This document shows positions 5,424 through 5,527 of a stretch of DNA of 5,527 bases, in pieces (the stretch's first letter is position 1; every line of letters starts with the position of its first letter). This DNA is from Bacillota bacterium. GTDB taxonomy: Bacteria > Bacillota > Clostridia > Acetivibrionales > DSM-1351. The translations under genes were made by a program, and so were the position numbers. The stretch is taken from positions 1 through 5,527 of the forward strand of contig JAEWMS010000061.1 of the NCBI GenBank assembly GCA_023393115.1, in the 5' to 3' direction. The notes below the pieces were generated by a model. That model did no database searches, was not told the origin of the DNA, and was given only the letters and a program-made list of their open reading frames with translations.

Positions 5424-5527
5424 CAATACATTCCTTTCTTTATATTTTTTATTTATACTTTGTTTAACACTGTGGACTTTTTATTTTGTTTCTATAGCCT
5501 AGACTATTTTAAGGAGTGTATTGCCAC
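5424..5527. promoter_or_regulatory. Divergent intergenic region with possible start of a plus-strand gene
   Basis: This AT-rich stretch lies upstream of the lysR remnant. On the plus strand it ends in AAGGAG (5511-5516), an RBS-like site followed by a possible TTG at 5521, 4 nt away; the real start may lie beyond the window. A weak promoter-like pair TTGTTT (5460-5465) and TATTTT (5482-5487) is 16 bp apart. LysR regulators are often transcribed divergently from their target, so the next gene could be the former target. Confidence 0.3.

Noticed and set aside
1..5527. CRISPR array, tRNA or rRNA genes
   Set aside because: No regularly spaced repeats and no recognisable RNA gene sequence were seen on either strand.

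Overview
The window reads as a low-GC Firmicute chromosome, most likely from class Clostridia. Supporting signs are the AT-rich intergenic DNA, strong AGGAGG-type ribosome binding sites, TTG and GTG starts, a Gram-positive agr-type peptide signalling locus, and family resemblance of the proteins. No species can be named from the sequence alone.

Layout, left to right. (1) Positions 1-1113 look like the worn edge of a mobile element. They hold the 3' end of an unknown, very acidic protein; a highly structured non-coding stretch with a 21-bp hairpin nested inside imperfect outer arms; and the decayed remains of a rolling-circle (HUH) replication initiator. That gene keeps its HLH and tyrosine motifs but has an in-frame TGA and no C-terminal half. 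(2) Positions 1139-3460, minus strand, hold an agr-like quorum-sensing locus in the order agrB - agrD - agrC. AgrB is the membrane protease that matures the signal peptide, AgrD is the peptide precursor, and AgrC is the receptor histidine kinase. No agrA response regulator is present. The 34-residue AgrD has not been given the usual Cys or Ser at the ring-forming position. Both agrB and agrD have candidate promoters that share an AAATTTGAG-type motif, and a terminator-like hairpin separates agrD from agrC. (3) Positions 3467-4530, minus strand, hold a PRPP synthetase (Prs) family gene with its own RBS and a plausible terminator. (4) Positions 4657-5423, minus strand, hold a LysR-type regulator broken by an internal deletion. 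The deletion joins the end of the HTH domain, out of frame, to the effector-binding domain, and a 12-codon upstream ORF overlaps its start. (5) Positions 5424-5527 are an AT-rich divergent intergenic region ending in an RBS-like AAGGAG for a possible plus-strand gene beyond the window.

How the parts relate. AgrB, AgrD and AgrC form one signalling module: peptide made, processed and exported, then sensed. Its response regulator must be encoded elsewhere or be lost, and the replicon remnant sits exactly where agrA would normally follow agrC. Prs and the LysR remnant look like separate chromosomal background genes. Two of the five larger genes (rep, lysR) are broken and the AgrD core is atypical, so the region appears to be evolving quickly or decaying.
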